64,000 bases of DNA from Actinomycetes bacterium (GTDB lineage: Bacteria; Actinomycetota; Coriobacteriia; Coriobacteriales; JAEZXW01): assembly GCA_023419515.1 (NCBI GenBank), contig JAEZXW010000028.1, positions 1 through 64,000 of the forward strand, given 5' to 3'. Positions within the stretch are counted from its first letter, which is position 1. The number at the start of each line of letters is the position of its first letter. The translations under genes were made by a program, and so were the position numbers. The notes under the pieces are model-generated. The model had not been told where the DNA came from and made no database searches. It saw only the letters and a list, made by a program, of their open reading frames with translations. This document shows positions 25,183 through 34,046 of the stretch, one piece after another.

Positions 25183-25871
25183 CGGTTGACCTCGGATGAT
25201 GGGGATTGCGTCCCGGGGATGGCGGAGCTGACCTCAGAGCCAAGCTCACTTGATGCGGTGTGAGCCACGGTTGGCTCTTCGACCTCGTTGACGTAGATGT
25301 CCTTGCGCAGCAAGACCACTAAAAACGTCCTCAAAAAGACCTTGAGATCCATCAAAAAGCTGAGGTGGTCGACGTAGTAGATATCGAGCTTGAGCCGCTC
25401 TTTCCAAGGAATCGCGTTACGCCCGTAAACCTGGGCATACCCAGTTATACCTGGCTTGACCTCGAGTTTGCGAGCCTCGTCTCCCTCATACAGCGTTGCC
25501 TCGATTAAGTCGTCGGGGCGTGGGCCGATGATGCTCATCGTGCCGTTGAGGACGTTGATAAGCTGCGGCAGTTCGTCGAGGGAGGTCGCGCGCAGGATCT
25601 TGCCCACGCGAGTTTGGCGTGGATCATCCTTTGAGTTGAAGGTCGATCCGTCACTCGTGCGCAAGTCAGGCGCATTCACCTTCATCGAGCGAAACTTGAA
25701 CATCTTAAATGGCTGGTGATCTTTGCCCATGCGATCAGCGTTGTAAAACACCGGTCCGTGATCATCGAGCTTGATGGCAAGGGCGCAAATCAGCATGACC
25801 GGCAGAGTGATGGGCAGGCTGATAAGCACAAGCAGGATGTCAAAGATTCGCTTGATGACGTGCTGGTACAT
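25179..25871 (-). CDS. Undecaprenyl-phosphate sugar-1-phosphate transferase (bacterial sugar transferase)
   Basis: Priming transferase (monotopic PGT, PF02397 type) that moves a sugar-1-phosphate from UDP-sugar to undecaprenyl phosphate and starts a repeat unit. One N-terminal re-entrant hydrophobic helix (about 10-33) is followed by 'PFKMFKFRSM', 'ATSLDELPQLINVLNGTMS', 'IIGPRP' and 'VKPGITGYAQVYGR', the conserved catalytic core with the Asp-Glu pair. It lacks the long N-terminal membrane domain of WbaP and is of the short PglC/EpsL type, with an added C-terminal tail of about 35 residues. AAGGA precedes the ATG. Confidence 0.93.
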   Translation of the reverse strand: MYQHVIKRIFDILLVLISLPITLPVMLICALAIKLDDHGPVFYNADRMGKDHQPFKMFKFRSMKVNAPDLRTSDGSTFNSKDDPRQTRVGKILRATSLDELPQLINVLNGTMSIIGPRPDDLIEATLYEGDEARKLEVKPGITGYAQVYGRNAIPWKERLKLDIYYVDHLSFLMDLKVFLRTFLVVLLRKDIYVNEVEEPTVAHTASSELGSEVSSAIPGTQSPSSEVNR

Positions 25872-25898
25872 AACCGTCCTTGGTTGCTTGCTTGGATT

Positions 25899-27137
25899 TT
25901 ATCGAGGTGCGAGCGCTAAAGTCTGCTCGATGATGTAGTCGATCTGATCATCGGTGAGCAGTGAATAGAGCGGCAGGGTTACTTCGTTTTGATACTGGTT
26001 AAACGCATTCGGGTAGTCCTCGATGCGATAGCCGAGTTTTTTATATGCCGTAAAGCACGGCAGCGGTTTGTAGTGTACATTGGTTGAGATGCCAGCCCCT
26101 GCCATCTGCTCAATGAACTTATTGCGTCCAGCCTCGTCGGTTTTAAGCAGGCGCAGCAGGTAGAGATGACCCGATGAGATGTTGTGCTCATCATAGTGGT
26201 TGAGATAAGCAAAGCGCTCATCATCGGCAAACGCCTCGTTGTAGCGTTCGATGATTGTCCTGCGACGGTCGAGCATCTTGGCATAGCGGGGCATTTGAGC
26301 AACGCCAAGAGCTGCGGCAATGTCGGGCATGTTGCACTTGTAGCCGAGGATTTCGATGTCATATTCCCAGGCACCGGGCTTGGTTTTGGCAAGCGCATCT
26401 TTGCTCTGACCATGCAGTTGCCAGAGCATGAGCTGGCGATAGATCTCGTCATGCGACATAAGCCCCGACAAAAAGTCATCGCGCCAGGTGATCGCTCCGC
26501 CCTCAGCCGTCGTGAAGTTTTTTACCGCGTGGAATGAGAACGAGGAGATGTCAGCGATATTACCTGCCATCACGCCGTTTTGCGAACCACCAAAGGAGTG
26601 AGCAGTGTCTCCCAAGACAAGCGGTCGACCCAATGCCTCTTGGCGCTCGTTGGCGGGGTTAAAGCCAGCGCGCTCAACACCTGCCTTGATCGCAGCAAAG
26701 AGCTTGCTGTAATCGATGCAACGACCGCCGAGGTCGACTGGGATGATCGCCTTGGTCTGCGGAGTGATCGCACGCTCAAGCGCCTCGTAATCCATTTCAA
26801 AGCCACCATCTTGGGTGTCGATCAACACGGGTCGGGCGCCGACGTGCGCGGCAACCGAAGCTGATGCCGTATAGGTATAAGCACAGGTCAAGACCTCATC
26901 TTTATGGCGCAAGCCCATGAAGCGCAAGACGTTTTCCATACCGGTGGTGTTGGAGGAAAAAGTGACTGCCTGAGGTGTTTGGCAAAGCTCAGCGATGAGG
27001 CGCTCAAGCTCTTTGGTCTTGGGACCTGTGGTGATCCACCCCGACTGTAGCGCCTCGACAACCTGGTCGATTTCTGCCTGCGTGATGTCGGGAGGAGAAA
27101 ACGGGATGTTCATTTTTGGCTGAGGTGAGGTGCTCAC
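25899..27137 (-). CDS. DegT/DnrJ/EryC1/StrS family aminotransferase
   Basis: PLP-dependent sugar aminotransferase acting on a nucleotide-linked keto sugar, 412 aa. 'GWITTGPKTKELE' is the family start, 'FSSNTTGMENVLRF' and 'LGDTAHSFGG' bind PLP, and the internal aldimine Lys is in 'FHAVKNFTTAEGGA'. Start: GTG at 27137 has GGAGG 5 nt upstream and overlaps the tarJ stop (GTGA); an ATG at 27149 lies before that site. The matching dehydratase/4-keto sugar synthase is not in view, so the substrate is unknown. It implies an amino sugar in the surface polymer. Confidence 0.88.
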   Translation of the reverse strand: MSTSPQPKMNIPFSPPDITQAEIDQVVEALQSGWITTGPKTKELERLIAELCQTPQAVTFSSNTTGMENVLRFMGLRHKDEVLTCAYTYTASASVAAHVGARPVLIDTQDGGFEMDYEALERAITPQTKAIIPVDLGGRCIDYSKLFAAIKAGVERAGFNPANERQEALGRPLVLGDTAHSFGGSQNGVMAGNIADISSFSFHAVKNFTTAEGGAITWRDDFLSGLMSHDEIYRQLMLWQLHGQSKDALAKTKPGAWEYDIEILGYKCNMPDIAAALGVAQMPRYAKMLDRRRTIIERYNEAFADDERFAYLNHYDEHNISSGHLYLLRLLKTDEAGRNKFIEQMAGAGISTNVHYKPLPCFTAYKKLGYRIEDYPNAFNQYQNEVTLPLYSLLTDDQIDYIIEQTLALAPR

Positions 27138-28147
27138 GAAAGCCTCCATTCAAAGACAGTCTTAAACGGTGTTTCGAGGTCTTGTAAAAATGCGCGCGAA
27201 ATATCGTCGATGGCGCGAACAGGCTCAACGAGGTTCACGATCTTGTTGAGTCGCTCAGCGAGATTAGTGGTGCGATAGAGGCGCGCGACCTCTTCAAAGT
27301 CGGCACGGCCACTCCTCGATGATCCAATGAGCGTCAAGCCCTTCTCGAGTACCATACGGGTGTTGATTGCGACCGGATATTCGGAGACACCCATGAGAAC
27401 AATGCTTCCCTGCGGCATGATGGTGTCGATGATCTGGTCAATGGCATAGCGCGAACCCTCGCCGCCCGTGCACTCAAAGCAGTGGTCAAACTGGGGAGTG
27501 GCAGTGAGCTTGTCGGTGAGGCAGGTGTGGTCTGCCATCGTAAAGAAGGCGAGTTTTTCGAGGTGGCGTCCAACAATCGTGATCTCAATATCGCTGATGA
27601 GTGCTCGTAGGGTGCTCGCGAGGATATAGCTCAAATTACCATCACCCCAGATGGCAACGTGACCACGGTGGCGATGCGCCGTATTTTGCCAGCGGGTGAT
27701 GGCGTGAATGGCAACCGATGCCATTTCGGTAAAGGCGAGTGCCGGTCCTTGGTCGGGCACGGCGACCACGCGGTCAGGGCTCAAATCAACGAGCTCACGA
27801 GTAAAGCCATCGAGACCCGAGGATAAAAACCCACTGCCGGTCTGGTAGTTCTCAAAGATGTCTTCCTTGGGCTCACCAGGGCAGTTGGGCACCATAGCAA
27901 CAAAATCGCCGGGCTTAAAAGTCTCAGTTGGGTCATGCACCACATAGCCAGCCGCTTCGTGAATGATGCACATGGGGAGTTTCTTCTTGAGCACCGACTC
28001 AGGCCTCAATCCCCTAAAGTAGCGTTGATCTGCGTGGCAGATTGACATGCGATCAGGGCGGATAATGACCGATGAGCTCATATCGAGCTCCTTAAAGTCA
28101 ACGCTGATCGTGCCCGGTGCCTTGAGACGATAGAGGGTGCTGATCAT
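27134..28147 (-). CDS. tarJ: Ribulose-5-phosphate reductase (TarJ)
   Basis: Zn-dependent MDR alcohol dehydrogenase that reduces D-ribulose 5-phosphate to D-ribitol 5-phosphate with NADPH. The protein follows Staphylococcus TarJ closely: 'MSICHADQRYFRGLRPESVL', 'CIIHEAAGYVV', 'MVPNCPGEPKEDIFENY', 'AIWGDGNLSYILAS', 'FECTGGEGSRYAIDQ' and 'LEKGLTLIGSSRSGRADF'. The Zn ligands Cys and His-Glu are present. It overlaps tarI by 4 nt (ATGA) and has AAGGA before its start. The TarI-TarJ complex supplies CDP-ribitol for wall teichoic acid in firmicutes; an actinobacterial copy beside LicD genes is notable. Confidence 0.94.
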   Translation of the reverse strand: MISTLYRLKAPGTISVDFKELDMSSSVIIRPDRMSICHADQRYFRGLRPESVLKKKLPMCIIHEAAGYVVHDPTETFKPGDFVAMVPNCPGEPKEDIFENYQTGSGFLSSGLDGFTRELVDLSPDRVVAVPDQGPALAFTEMASVAIHAITRWQNTAHRHRGHVAIWGDGNLSYILASTLRALISDIEITIVGRHLEKLAFFTMADHTCLTDKLTATPQFDHCFECTGGEGSRYAIDQIIDTIMPQGSIVLMGVSEYPVAINTRMVLEKGLTLIGSSRSGRADFEEVARLYRTTNLAERLNKIVNLVEPVRAIDDISRAFLQDLETPFKTVFEWRLS

Positions 28148-28932
28148 AACTGATCCTTTTGGGAGCCTGCGTCGATCTTATCAAGCCTGCCGATTAAGGC
28201 CTGGGCGATGCGATAGTCCATCTCGGTAGTGAGCTTGATGTTGGTGGCATCTCCTTCGACGATCTTGACAGGCATGCCTCTGAGCACGAATGCCTTGCAG
28301 GCGTCGGTGAGTGAGTGAGCTTCCTCTTCGCTCAAGCCTGCATATGCAGCGATCAGCTGCTTGAGCTGAAATGATTGAGGGGTCTGTCCCTGATACATCT
28401 CAGTGCGAGGGGGGATGTCGCTGATGATTTCGCCGTCTTGCGCGGCAACGATGGTGTCAGTCGCAGGGATAACGGTGTCACAGGCGCCAAAGTTGCGCGC
28501 AGCCTCGATGTTGTCCCTGATCACGCGGCTGCTCACGAAGGGGCGCACCGAATCATGCGTGAGGATGATGACGTCATCGCCAATCTTGCCCTCAAGTGCC
28601 TCCAGGGTGGCGCTGTTTTTATCGGCAAGTTCAATATTCTCGAATTTAAGCACAGCGTCGATGATTGCCTTGATGGTATCGGTACGATCCTCGCCACCAG
28701 CAACAACATGAACGCGATCTGCGCAGCGATGCTGAGCCAAGACCTCTTGCGCATGACCGATCCAATTGGGGTGGACACCAAGGATGACTTGATCGATCTC
28801 GGGCACCATCAAAAACTTTTGAACGGTGTGAACAAAAACAGGAGCATCGCCGAGCATTAAAAATTGCTTTGGCAGGTTGCCCACCTTCATGCGAGAACCA
28901 ACGCCGCCAGCAAGAATTGCTGCGTAAATCAC
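28144..28932 (-). CDS. tarI: D-ribitol-5-phosphate cytidylyltransferase (TarI)
   Basis: Couples CTP and ribitol 5-phosphate to CDP-ribitol. 'AILAGGVGSRM' and 'LPKQFLMLGD' form the IspD-family nucleotide loop, 'VHVVAGGEDRTDTI' and 'LTHDSVRPFVS' the active site, and 'TEMYQGQTPQSFQLKQL' is diagnostic of TarI rather than IspD. It is the bacterial relative of human ISPD/CRPPA. It is the first gene of the leftward operon. The GTG start at 28932 has AAGGAG 5 nt upstream. It is divergent from a LicD-family gene at 29170, with about 240 bp between them. Confidence 0.94.
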   Translation of the reverse strand: MIYAAILAGGVGSRMKVGNLPKQFLMLGDAPVFVHTVQKFLMVPEIDQVILGVHPNWIGHAQEVLAQHRCADRVHVVAGGEDRTDTIKAIIDAVLKFENIELADKNSATLEALEGKIGDDVIILTHDSVRPFVSSRVIRDNIEAARNFGACDTVIPATDTIVAAQDGEIISDIPPRTEMYQGQTPQSFQLKQLIAAYAGLSEEEAHSLTDACKAFVLRGMPVKIVEGDATNIKLTTEMDYRIAQALIGRLDKIDAGSQKDQL

Positions 28933-29169
28933 TACAACTCCTTATCGCTTGTTAATAGGGTCTTTAAGGATAGCGCGTATTAAATTTTCATGTGGTCAAA
29001 GATGATAAAGTTACATAATCCAAGCAGCCCTTTACGGTATCGCACGTGAGAAACGCGGCAGCTGAATGATGGCATACGTGGTGCAGGGCACTTGTGGACA
29101 AGGGGTGTTTGTGTGCGGAGCCTTTGCGCGGGTATGGTGCGTGGATGTAAGACGAGAAAGACGGATGAC

Positions 29170-29988
29170 ATGGGCAGGGATGGCATGGGTAATCACAAGG
29201 GATTTGTTCGAGAGATCAAAGACGGGCTGCGCTCTTGCCCGGTGACTCGACGTGCCTATGAATGGCTTTATGGAATCAAGCAAGCGCAGCAAGACAAGCG
29301 TGATCAAGCACATCTGCATGCTCATGGCGAGCAAACCGTGGCTGCCTTTTGCGAGCTCTGTCAAGGGGGCGGTTTTGAGGTCTTTGCGGTCTATGGCACC
29401 CTGCTCGGAGCGGTGCGCGAAGGTGGTATCATCGGCCATGACCTCGACGTTGATCTCGGTATTCGTGAGGATGAGCAGGGTTCTCAGCTCGCAGGTTTGG
29501 CGCACTACCTCGTTGACGAAGCTGGCCTTACGTTTGAGCGTGGGTTTGTCGTAGATGGCGCGCTGCTCGAGGCCCGCTTTTTGTTCGACGACATCGGTAT
29601 TGATGTCTTTGCCCTGGTATCGCCCGAGGACTATGAGTTTCCTGCGCCACCGGATCATCTGCCTGATGAGTGTCTCGCAATATGTTGGTTTGAGGTTGAT
29701 GACGAGCGCTTCGGTTTTCACTCACCGTGTCGAACGACTTACGTCGATTATTTTGATGCGCAGTGGTTTGCTTCGATGCAGCCAACCGTCTTTGGCGATG
29801 GTCATGAGGTTGTTATTCCAGCAGGCTACCAGGGATTTCTCGAGAGCTTATATGGGTCAAGCTGGAGAGTTCCTGATCCGTGCTGGAATCCACACGAGTC
29901 AATGATAACCCGCAGAAGCGAGCGGTTCTGCCGTGTGATTACGAGCCTTGATGAGCTTGGATCTGCGGGCGCTTGCGATAAATCATAA
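29170..29988 (+). CDS. LicD-family protein (predicted phosphoribitol/polyol-phosphate transferase) 1
   Basis: LicD/fukutin-family nucleotidyltransferase-fold protein of about 272 aa. The active-site motif is 'YGTLLGAVREGGIIGHDLDV' followed by DLG, a variant of the usual GTLLGAVRH...WDDDID with the Asp residues kept. The family transfers phosphocholine or ribitol phosphate from CDP-linked donors to glycans. It lies divergent to tarI, which makes CDP-ribitol. Start uncertain: ATG 29170 or 29185 (AGGGA upstream), with further in-frame starts at 29134 and 29092. Its 3' end overlaps the convergent flippase gene by 50 bp. Confidence 0.8.
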   Translation: MGRDGMGNHKGFVREIKDGLRSCPVTRRAYEWLYGIKQAQQDKRDQAHLHAHGEQTVAAFCELCQGGGFEVFAVYGTLLGAVREGGIIGHDLDVDLGIREDEQGSQLAGLAHYLVDEAGLTFERGFVVDGALLEARFLFDDIGIDVFALVSPEDYEFPAPPDHLPDECLAICWFEVDDERFGFHSPCRTTYVDYFDAQWFASMQPTVFGDGHEVVIPAGYQGFLESLYGSSWRVPDPCWNPHESMITRRSERFCRVITSLDELGSAGACDKS

Positions 29989-31258
29989 ACGCAATGATTC
30001 GATAGACAAGACAGACATATTCCGAGACAATCGTCGTAATGACCACGGTTGTCACGGTAAAGTTTCCGCTGATAAAAAACGTTGCCAGCAAAATTGCATG
30101 CACGGCTGCTCCCACGAGTACCGAGCGATTGACCGCATTGGAGCCACCGAGCGGAGCAAGCGCCGGATATCCAAAAAGGTAGGTTGGCAGGGTTACCGCC
30201 ACAATTGGCATCATAAGAGCGAGGATAGGGCCTGCCGCCTCAAAACGATCGCCCAAAAACCACGTACAGAGCGGAGTCGCAAAGATCGCTACCACGCTGC
30301 ATCCCACAATGATGATGGGCATGGCGATGATCAGGACTTTCTTCATAAATCGGTAGTCCTTATTCTTGACCATGTAGGGGTAGAGGCTATCGGCAATGGG
30401 ACTAAACACCTGGCACATGACTCCCAGGATCTTATCAGCTGAGGTATAGGCGCCAAGAGCAAGTGAGGCGGGTGGATAGATAAAGCCAAGTAAGAAGGTG
30501 TTGGTGTTGCTTGTCACCGTGGTGGCGATGCGCGAGATAAAGAAGAAGGCAGATTCTTTCATGGTTTGAAAGCAGTAGGCAAGACTCGGAAAAACCAGCC
30601 GGTAACGCAGCTTTTTGACCATGTGCCAGTAGACAAAGCCGACCGCACCGAGGCCGCCCACGAGATTCAGCGTCGGGACAACCCAGTAGTCTTGCTCGGT
30701 ACGTAAAAAGATAAAGATGCAGACGGTGAAAAATGCCTTGATGGCGACCGATCGATAGGTGATGACCTGCATTTCTTCGATGCCGCGATAAAAGAAGTCG
30801 AGCATAAAGCTCGGGACGATGGCAGCGGCATAACAGAGCAGGTAAAACCATGGATCAGAGCTCATCTTATCCCAGCCAAAGGCAAGGGCAGCAACAATAC
30901 CGAGGCCAGCCAGAGCAAAGATGAGCTTGTTGATGGTGACGGCGCCGACGATTTTTTCAATCTCATGGCGGTCGTCCTGAAGACGCGCGATTTTCTCGGT
31001 TGCACTCAAGAGGTAGCCAAACTCAATGACGAGCGAAAAATACGCCATGGTCGCCATTGCCCAGCCGAGCTTACCGTAGAGCTCTGGCCCTAAGACACGG
31101 GTTTGATACGGCACGGTGATGAGCGCAAAAAAGTAGCCAGAAAACACCAAAAGGTACAGGAAAAAGGTGTTTTTAAGCATGCGTAGTCGCTGGGGGTCAA
31201 GCGAGGTTTTATCAGCGATTTTATTGATCAGCTGCCTGAATGATCGTGTTATTTTCAA
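29939..31258 (-). CDS. Wzx-type oligosaccharide flippase
   Basis: MOP-superfamily exporter of 439 aa with about 12 hydrophobic helices, of the Wzx/RfbX polysaccharide_synt type. The N-terminal 'GYFFALITVPYQTRVLGPEL' is the family signature, and 'FPSLAYCFQTMKESAFFFIS' lies between the two halves. It would flip the lipid-linked repeat unit made by the neighbouring transferases. TTG at 31258 is used as the start with AGGA 9 nt upstream; the first in-frame ATG lies well inside. The coding end overlaps the convergent LicD gene by 50 bp, so the two transcripts are antisense at their ends. Confidence 0.9.
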   Translation of the reverse strand: MKITRSFRQLINKIADKTSLDPQRLRMLKNTFFLYLLVFSGYFFALITVPYQTRVLGPELYGKLGWAMATMAYFSLVIEFGYLLSATEKIARLQDDRHEIEKIVGAVTINKLIFALAGLGIVAALAFGWDKMSSDPWFYLLCYAAAIVPSFMLDFFYRGIEEMQVITYRSVAIKAFFTVCIFIFLRTEQDYWVVPTLNLVGGLGAVGFVYWHMVKKLRYRLVFPSLAYCFQTMKESAFFFISRIATTVTSNTNTFLLGFIYPPASLALGAYTSADKILGVMCQVFSPIADSLYPYMVKNKDYRFMKKVLIIAMPIIIVGCSVVAIFATPLCTWFLGDRFEAAGPILALMMPIVAVTLPTYLFGYPALAPLGGSNAVNRSVLVGAAVHAILLATFFISGNFTVTTVVITTIVSEYVCLVYRIIAFMIYRKRPQIQAHQGS

Positions 31259-31371
31259 AGGAGGCTATCCTGCAATCGTGCGTGCATCAAAACAAGCGCT
31301 ATCCTATCTGTTTCAGAGGACGTTGTGTTCTTGCAGCACCATTTTAATAGAAGTTTCTCAAGGGGGACTTT

Positions 31372-32472
31372 GTGCGCATCAGTGTCATCGTGCCATATTT
31401 TAATGTTGAGCGATACGTACGCTGTTGCCTTGAGTCGCTTTGCGCGCAGCAAGGTTTGTCAGGCGTTGAGCTCGAGGTGATCCTCGTCAATGATGGCTCG
31501 ACCGATGGCTCTCGCGATATCGTGCATCGGTTTGTTGATGAAGTGAGCGCCGATGAGATGAGCAGGGCGCCTATCTCGGCGTCGTCTGTCTCCACGCCAT
31601 CTGTTCCAACGCTTTCGTTTCTCCATCATGACCAGGCAAATGCAGGGCTTTCGGTCGCCCGCAACAACGGGCTTGCCAGGGCAACGGGCGACTACTTTTT
31701 CTTTCTCGATAGTGATGATGTCTTGCATCCGCAGTGTTTTGCACGGTTTTTACAGGTCGCAGCCGAGCATCCAGATGCGCTTCTTGTTTGCCAGCTCCAA
31801 GACTTTGATGCCGCTTTTGATCAGCCAACATTTGAGCGTCTTGTCGATAAGGTAAGTTCGATCTATCGTACCCAAGATGAAGCAATTGCCGAGCTCTATG
31901 AGCGTGAAACCCTCGTGCCGATGACGGTGGCGTGTAGTAAGTTCTATCCCGCGCGTTATCGAGATTGCATTCACTTTGCCCCGGGCAAGCTGCATGAGGA
32001 TGTTGGTCTTGCCCTCGATCTGCTGCTTGCCTCACCAGCAGGAATTTATCGCATCGATGAGCCGCTCTACTACTATCGGAGCAATTCTTCATCGATCATG
32101 AATACGCCCTCGGCACGCCATCTCGATGCCGTTGATTTTTATGATCAGCATCTCAAGAGCCTGCTTGCGCATTATGGAGAGAAGGACGAACATCAGGCGA
32201 AAGTTCTTGCGTGTGCCGCGGGGTTTGCAGCGCTCAAGACCTTCATGAACTACGGGGGTCACTTGCTCAAGGTGTATCACGGGCTCGCTCAGCAAGACAA
32301 GAATCAGGTTGATCATGCGCTTGCTGTGACCAAAAACATTGCGGTCTACCTGGATAAAACTCGGCCGGTTGCTTATTCTCGCAAAGATGACCTGTTGCTG
32401 ACCGCTTTTTTACGAGCGCCCCAGGTCTCATCGCGGTTGTATGCTGGCCTCCTCGATCTCCTCAAGAAATAG
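31372..32472 (+). CDS. Family 2 glycosyltransferase
   Basis: Cytoplasmic GT2 enzyme of 366 aa. 'ISVIVPYFNVERYVRCC' and 'EVILVNDGSTDGSRDI' form the nucleotide site, and 'GDYFFFLDSDDVLHPQC' holds the DXD metal motif; 'KLHEDVGLALDL' is the ED motif. A Ser/Ala-rich insert (about 60-82) interrupts the early fold. The GTG at 31372 follows AAGGGGGA. It opens a rightward run with the polymerase (14 nt gap) and the next GT2. The sugar specificity cannot be read. Confidence 0.9.
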   Translation: MRISVIVPYFNVERYVRCCLESLCAQQGLSGVELEVILVNDGSTDGSRDIVHRFVDEVSADEMSRAPISASSVSTPSVPTLSFLHHDQANAGLSVARNNGLARATGDYFFFLDSDDVLHPQCFARFLQVAAEHPDALLVCQLQDFDAAFDQPTFERLVDKVSSIYRTQDEAIAELYERETLVPMTVACSKFYPARYRDCIHFAPGKLHEDVGLALDLLLASPAGIYRIDEPLYYYRSNSSSIMNTPSARHLDAVDFYDQHLKSLLAHYGEKDEHQAKVLACAAGFAALKTFMNYGGHLLKVYHGLAQQDKNQVDHALAVTKNIAVYLDKTRPVAYSRKDDLLLTAFLRAPQVSSRLYAGLLDLLKK

Positions 32473-32486
32473 CGTGACGTAGTGGC

Positions 32487-34046
32487 GTGAAAGAAGTGTT
32501 GTCTCCCATGGATCTAGCTCTTAAAAGATTTGCCCGATGCCTTGTTGACCCGCGGGTGTGCATCAGTGCTTATCTGACGTTTTTTATGCTCCACCAGATC
32601 CAGGTCGTGAACTGGTTTCTCGGTGGGGTGCAGACGGTGTTGGTGGCATGGTCTGCCGTTGTGCTTGTTTTTCTGTTCATCAAGCAGCGCGAGTATTTTT
32701 ACTGCAAGCCGCTTTGGTGGTTTGTGCCTGTCATTGGCGCGGCGCTCATCTCGCTCGTTGCCAACTATCAGGTCGAGCTCGTCTCGCAGGTAAAGACCTT
32801 CATTCTGCTTGTTTTGGCAGGGCTGTTGTTTCTGCCGATGGGCAGGCAGATTGCTGAGTCATCCAACCGTATGCGCGATGCCTTTGTCGTGTTTTTTGCG
32901 AGCATGTTCATCATCTTTGTACAGGGGATTTTGTCGATTGTCATGCTGGTGCTGCGCTTTGCCTTTCGCGCGACGATCGATGGGCGCTTTGTCGAGATCG
33001 GCATGCTCGCTTTCAATTACACGCAAGGGCACGTAAACACTTACATCCTCTTTGGCATGAACGTCAATTCAAACCATGCAGTTGTGTACGGGTTTATTGG
33101 CCTCATGCTTTCGTACTGGTTCTATCGTCACCGCTCGGCGATTTTTGGCAGTGCTCGCGCTTGCAGAGCCTTTGAGCTCTACTTTTGGATTAACCTGGTA
33201 CTGCAGCTCATTTACGTCGTGCTCGCAAATTCGCGAGGCGCTCATTATTCAATCGCGCTGGCGCTCGTCGTGTTCATGCCGCTTGCGACGTTGATGCTGA
33301 CTCGATCACGGCGGATCGCTCTGCGCCTTGGGCTTGCGGTGGGGATGACCCTCGTTTCGCTCATGCTCTTTGCGGGACTCGTTGCCTCAGTCGAAAAAGC
33401 GACACAGGTCTACATGGGTATGATGCCTGGTTTGGTCTATGACGAAACGATTCGGCCGAGTGGCAATTTGGGCGAGGATAGTGAGGGTACGCAGGCTGCG
33501 CAGGTGGATTATACCAAGGGATCGCTTTTGCACACTCAGCGTCTATATTTGTGGAAAGAAGCGATTGAGCTTTGGCAGCACCATCCCATCACCGGTATTG
33601 GTGCTTATACCTCGGCACATTACGCCAAGACTGACGTTGTTTTTGCCGATACCCACTACCTCGAGAAGGGCAAGGCAATTCACAACGCCTATCTCGACGT
33701 GCTGGTTTACTACGGAATCATTGGATTTATTGCCTACGTTGGTTACTTTGGCTACTGCTTTACGAGGCTGGTTAAGCGCATTCGCAGGCGTGAGACTGAC
33801 ATTGATGACCTGTTGCTTGGCTTTATGTTGCTTGTGGTACTGGGTACGCAGTTTTTCTTGACCGATGCTTTTATTGGTTTGGACTACACAGCGGCTATCA
33901 TCTTCATGGTGATGACTTACCTTGCTTGCCGCTCGAATGTGAGTCCGCAGCTTGAACCTCGCTTGGTGTGGACGTCCTGCTATGAAGCGGTTGATCGTGA
34001 GGATTGCCCAGCTCGTGAGGATGACCTAGCGCAGGTGAACGCCTGA
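32487..34046 (+). CDS. O-antigen ligase/polymerase-like membrane protein (Wzy)
   Basis: Polytopic protein of 519 aa with about 12 helices and the Wzy_C/O-antigen ligase signature: the large periplasmic-side loop followed by 'LWKEAIELWQHHPITGIGAY' and 'KAIHNAYLDVLVYYGIIGFI', where conserved Arg, Gly and His residues sit in ligases and polymerases. It probably joins repeat units or attaches the polymer outside the membrane. The GTG start at 32487 has no strong ribosome-binding site; GTG 32496 and ATG 32508 are alternatives. The next GT2 gene overlaps its stop by 1 nt (TGATG). A second protein of this kind lies at 37.5 kb. Confidence 0.85.
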   Translation: MKEVLSPMDLALKRFARCLVDPRVCISAYLTFFMLHQIQVVNWFLGGVQTVLVAWSAVVLVFLFIKQREYFYCKPLWWFVPVIGAALISLVANYQVELVSQVKTFILLVLAGLLFLPMGRQIAESSNRMRDAFVVFFASMFIIFVQGILSIVMLVLRFAFRATIDGRFVEIGMLAFNYTQGHVNTYILFGMNVNSNHAVVYGFIGLMLSYWFYRHRSAIFGSARACRAFELYFWINLVLQLIYVVLANSRGAHYSIALALVVFMPLATLMLTRSRRIALRLGLAVGMTLVSLMLFAGLVASVEKATQVYMGMMPGLVYDETIRPSGNLGEDSEGTQAAQVDYTKGSLLHTQRLYLWKEAIELWQHHPITGIGAYTSAHYAKTDVVFADTHYLEKGKAIHNAYLDVLVYYGIIGFIAYVGYFGYCFTRLVKRIRRRETDIDDLLLGFMLLVVLGTQFFLTDAFIGLDYTAAIIFMVMTYLACRSNVSPQLEPRLVWTSCYEAVDREDCPAREDDLAQVNA

